A stretch of DNA of 6,101 bases from Chloroflexia bacterium (GTDB taxonomy: Bacteria > Chloroflexota > Chloroflexia > Thermomicrobiales > UBA6265): NCBI GenBank assembly GCA_030430125.1, contig JAUIGA010000211.1, forward strand, positions 1 to 6,101, read 5' to 3'. How positions within the stretch are numbered: position 1 is the stretch's first letter; each line of letters starts with the position of its first letter. The notes below the pieces were generated by a model that was given only the letters and a program-made list of their open reading frames with translations, did no database searches and had not been told where the DNA came from. Of the stretch, positions 4,596-6,101 are shown piece by piece. Made by a program: the position numbers and the translations under genes.

Positions 4596-5165
4596 ATGGC
4601 ACAACCCACCCAGTCACTGACCAAGCCTCATCTACCGGTCACCATCAACACTGACTCGCTCGCGGAGCGCGTGCGCGGCATGATCACCTTCCGGCGCAGC
4701 ACCGTGGCCAGCGTGGCCTCCGACTACGGCGCGACCCTCGAGGCGGCCGTCGTGGTCGGTGCCGTCGGCATCGCGACCGGCATCGGCACCAGCGCGGCTG
4801 TGATGCCCACCCTCGGCGGTGTGCTTGCCGGCTGGGTCGGTCTGGCGGCGGCAATCTGGCTGATGGCGAACCGATTCCTGGGCACTCCGACATCGCGCGA
4901 AAGCTTCATGCCGCTGTTGCGCACGGTCGGCTACGCGCAGGCACCCGCGGCGCTGTCGCTTCTGGCGTTCATCTGGGGCTTCGGCCCGATGATCAGCACG
5001 CTCGGCTTCGCCTGGAGCCTCCTCGTCACCATCTTCGCGGTGCGCTATACGGCACAGTTCGGCTACGGGCGCACCTCTGTCATGGTGATCGCCGGCGGTA
5101 TCGCGGTCAACGTCATCGGGTTCTTCCTCACGCTCATGACCGGCATCGACCCGCAGGTCTGGTAG
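4596..5165 (+). CDS. YIP1-family integral membrane protein (second paralogue)
   Basis: Membrane protein of 189 residues. A soluble N-terminal tail of about 48 residues, longer than in the first paralogue, is followed by hydrophobic helices at about 49-67, 73-92, 115-130, 131-149 and 160-182. The family core LGTPTSRESFMPLLRTVGYA (95-114) runs on into QAP (115-117). Aligned without gaps to the upstream neighbour from GTPT to QAP, 14 of 22 residues are identical (GTPT, LLRT, GYAQAP), while the helices have diverged. The pair therefore looks like an old tandem duplication, possibly forming a hetero-oligomer. The ATG at 4596 has AGGAG (4583-4587) eight bases upstream. A strong hairpin 27 bases after the stop probably ends the transcript. 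Molecular function is not known for bacterial members. Confidence 0.88.
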   Translation: MAQPTQSLTKPHLPVTINTDSLAERVRGMITFRRSTVASVASDYGATLEAAVVVGAVGIATGIGTSAAVMPTLGGVLAGWVGLAAAIWLMANRFLGTPTSRESFMPLLRTVGYAQAPAALSLLAFIWGFGPMISTLGFAWSLLVTIFAVRYTAQFGYGRTSVMVIAGGIAVNVIGFFLTLMTGIDPQVW

Positions 5166-5191
5166 CCCATTCTCCAACCACCCTCCCGAAT

Positions 5192-5221
5192 GACGCCCGG
5201 TGCCGCCCTGGCCCGGGCGTC
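5192..5221 (+). terminator. Strong GC-rich hairpin ending the membrane-protein block
   Basis: GACGCCCGG (5192-5200) and CCGGGCGTC (5213-5221) form a perfect nine-pair stem. Inside, GCC (5202-5204) pairs with GGC (5210-5212), giving 12 pairs with one bulged T and a GCCCT loop. It starts 27 bases past the stop of the second YIP1 gene. No T-run follows, so it would be a hairpin-only terminator, as seen in many high-GC bacteria, or a 3'-end stabiliser. Confidence 0.65.
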
Positions 5222-5323
5222 GCGCTGCGTGCGGGAATTCGCCTCGTCAGCGGTCGCGAAGTTGTGGCACCATGGCATCCGGTCACGTCTGGATTGGCCG
5301 CACCACGAAAGGACTCCGCCCGC

Positions 5324-6101
5324 ATGGCAGACGCTACCGGCACCATCGATATCCGCGACGTAGACGGCGAGGAATACATCACCACCGGACGCGCCGTCGC
5401 GGATTACGCCTTTGGCAAGTCGCCCGTGGAACGCGACCTCGACAAGGCCAGGAATGCCATCCCGTATCATGTCGAAGCTCGCAATCTGGTCGCCTTTGCC
5501 GATGGCCAACCCCAGGCAACCCTGACGAACCACGCGATGACGCAGAACCTGCGCGGTACGGTCGTGCCGATGGGCGGCATTGCCGCGGTTGCCTCAATGC
5601 CATCGGGCCGGCGCCGCGGTATCGTTCGGCAGCTGTTCGAGCGCGTCCTCCCACTGCAGCGCGAGATGGGGCAGTCCATCTCGATGCTCTATCCGTTCCG
5701 GGATTCGTTTTACGAACGCATGGGGTACGCCGGATTTCCGAAGCCACGGTTCCTGACAATCAAGCCGGAGACGCTGGCCCCGCTGGTGCGGCACGACAAG
5801 CCGGGGACGTGCGAGCAGGTGTCGATGCGGGACGGGTTCGATGAGTGGCGCGCGTTTCTGGAACGCTATCAGGCCACAACCCATGGCTTCGCGCTCAAGC
5901 ACATCACCAACGCACGCCAGTGGCGGGACGACAACGAATCATGGGTTGCATTCGCGCGCGACGGCAACGAGATCGTCGGCGCGATGACCTTCAAGATCAC
6001 CGACTACGTCGACAAGCTGATTGCCACCACCTTCTACACGACCTCCAGCACCGGTCGGTACCAACTGCTTGATCTGGTGGGCCGGCACACCGACCAGGTG
6101 A
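5324..6101 (+). CDS. Eis-like GNAT N-acetyltransferase, 3' end outside the window
   Basis: Partial gene: 259 residues are open to the last base. Eis-type enzymes are about 400 residues (two GNAT domains plus an SCP2-like C-terminal domain), so roughly 60% is present. They transfer acetyl from acetyl-CoA to amines; mycobacterial Eis acetylates aminoglycosides, but substrates vary and cannot be read here. The first GNAT domain shows MGGIAAVASMPSGRRRGIVR (83-102), whose RRRG is the acetyl-CoA pyrophosphate loop, and then the family signature SMLYPFRDSFYERMGYAGF (120-138). Residues 165-259 look like the start of the second GNAT domain, including a WVAFARDGNEIVGAMTFKI strand pair (207-225). The loop reads PSGRRRG where PEYRRRG is more usual. 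The start is supported by GAAAGGA (5307-5313) ten bases upstream and follows 102 bases after the terminator hairpin, so it is probably transcribed on its own. Confidence 0.9.
   Translation, partial: MADATGTIDIRDVDGEEYITTGRAVADYAFGKSPVERDLDKARNAIPYHVEARNLVAFADGQPQATLTNHAMTQNLRGTVVPMGGIAAVASMPSGRRRGIVRQLFERVLPLQREMGQSISMLYPFRDSFYERMGYAGFPKPRFLTIKPETLAPLVRHDKPGTCEQVSMRDGFDEWRAFLERYQATTHGFALKHITNARQWRDDNESWVAFARDGNEIVGAMTFKITDYVDKLIATTFYTTSSTGRYQLLDLVGRHTDQV

Overview
The window is GC-rich, densely coded bacterial DNA carrying eight protein genes and no RNA gene, insertion sequence, CRISPR array or phage module that I can see. The G/C-ending codons, strong AGGAGG-type ribosome binding sites and GTG start, together with YIP1-type membrane proteins and an Eis-type acetyltransferase, suggest Chloroflexota (Thermomicrobia-like) or Actinomycetota. 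This placement comes from general resemblance and is tentative.

Left part (57-1501, minus strand): a three-gene leftward group. It reads, in transcription order, an AraC-type regulator made only of the DNA-binding domain, a VOC/glyoxalase-fold protein, and a DUF1801 (YdhG-like) protein. Each gene has its own good ribosome binding site, and the gaps are 40 and 88 bases. The regulator probably controls its own operon.

Middle (1502-3127): a 191-base divergent intergenic region separates the regulator from a rightward FAD-dependent oxidoreductase of the DAO / sarcosine oxidase beta type (1693-2850, GTG start). This gene converges with a small leftward gene of unknown function (2900-3127), and an imperfect hairpin lies between them.

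Right part (3128-6101, plus strand): a 240-base non-coding region contains an 8+8 inverted repeat, a TATACT -10-like box and a hairpin at the predicted 5' end of the transcript. Three multi-spanning membrane proteins follow: a four-helix protein with an internal two-fold repeat and one His per repeat (DUF6220-like, CtaA/COX15-like logic), then two tandem YIP1-family paralogues. A strong GC-rich hairpin closes this block. The last gene is an Eis-like GNAT acetyltransferase that runs off the right edge; about 259 residues are present.

No spectacular new system is evident. The most interesting items are the duplicated His-bearing membrane protein and its structured promoter region, the 12-bp-periodic CCGGT boxes before the second YIP1 gene, the AraC-VOC-DUF1801 group whose VOC protein lacks a usual metal-ligand Glu, and the small unrecognised gene.
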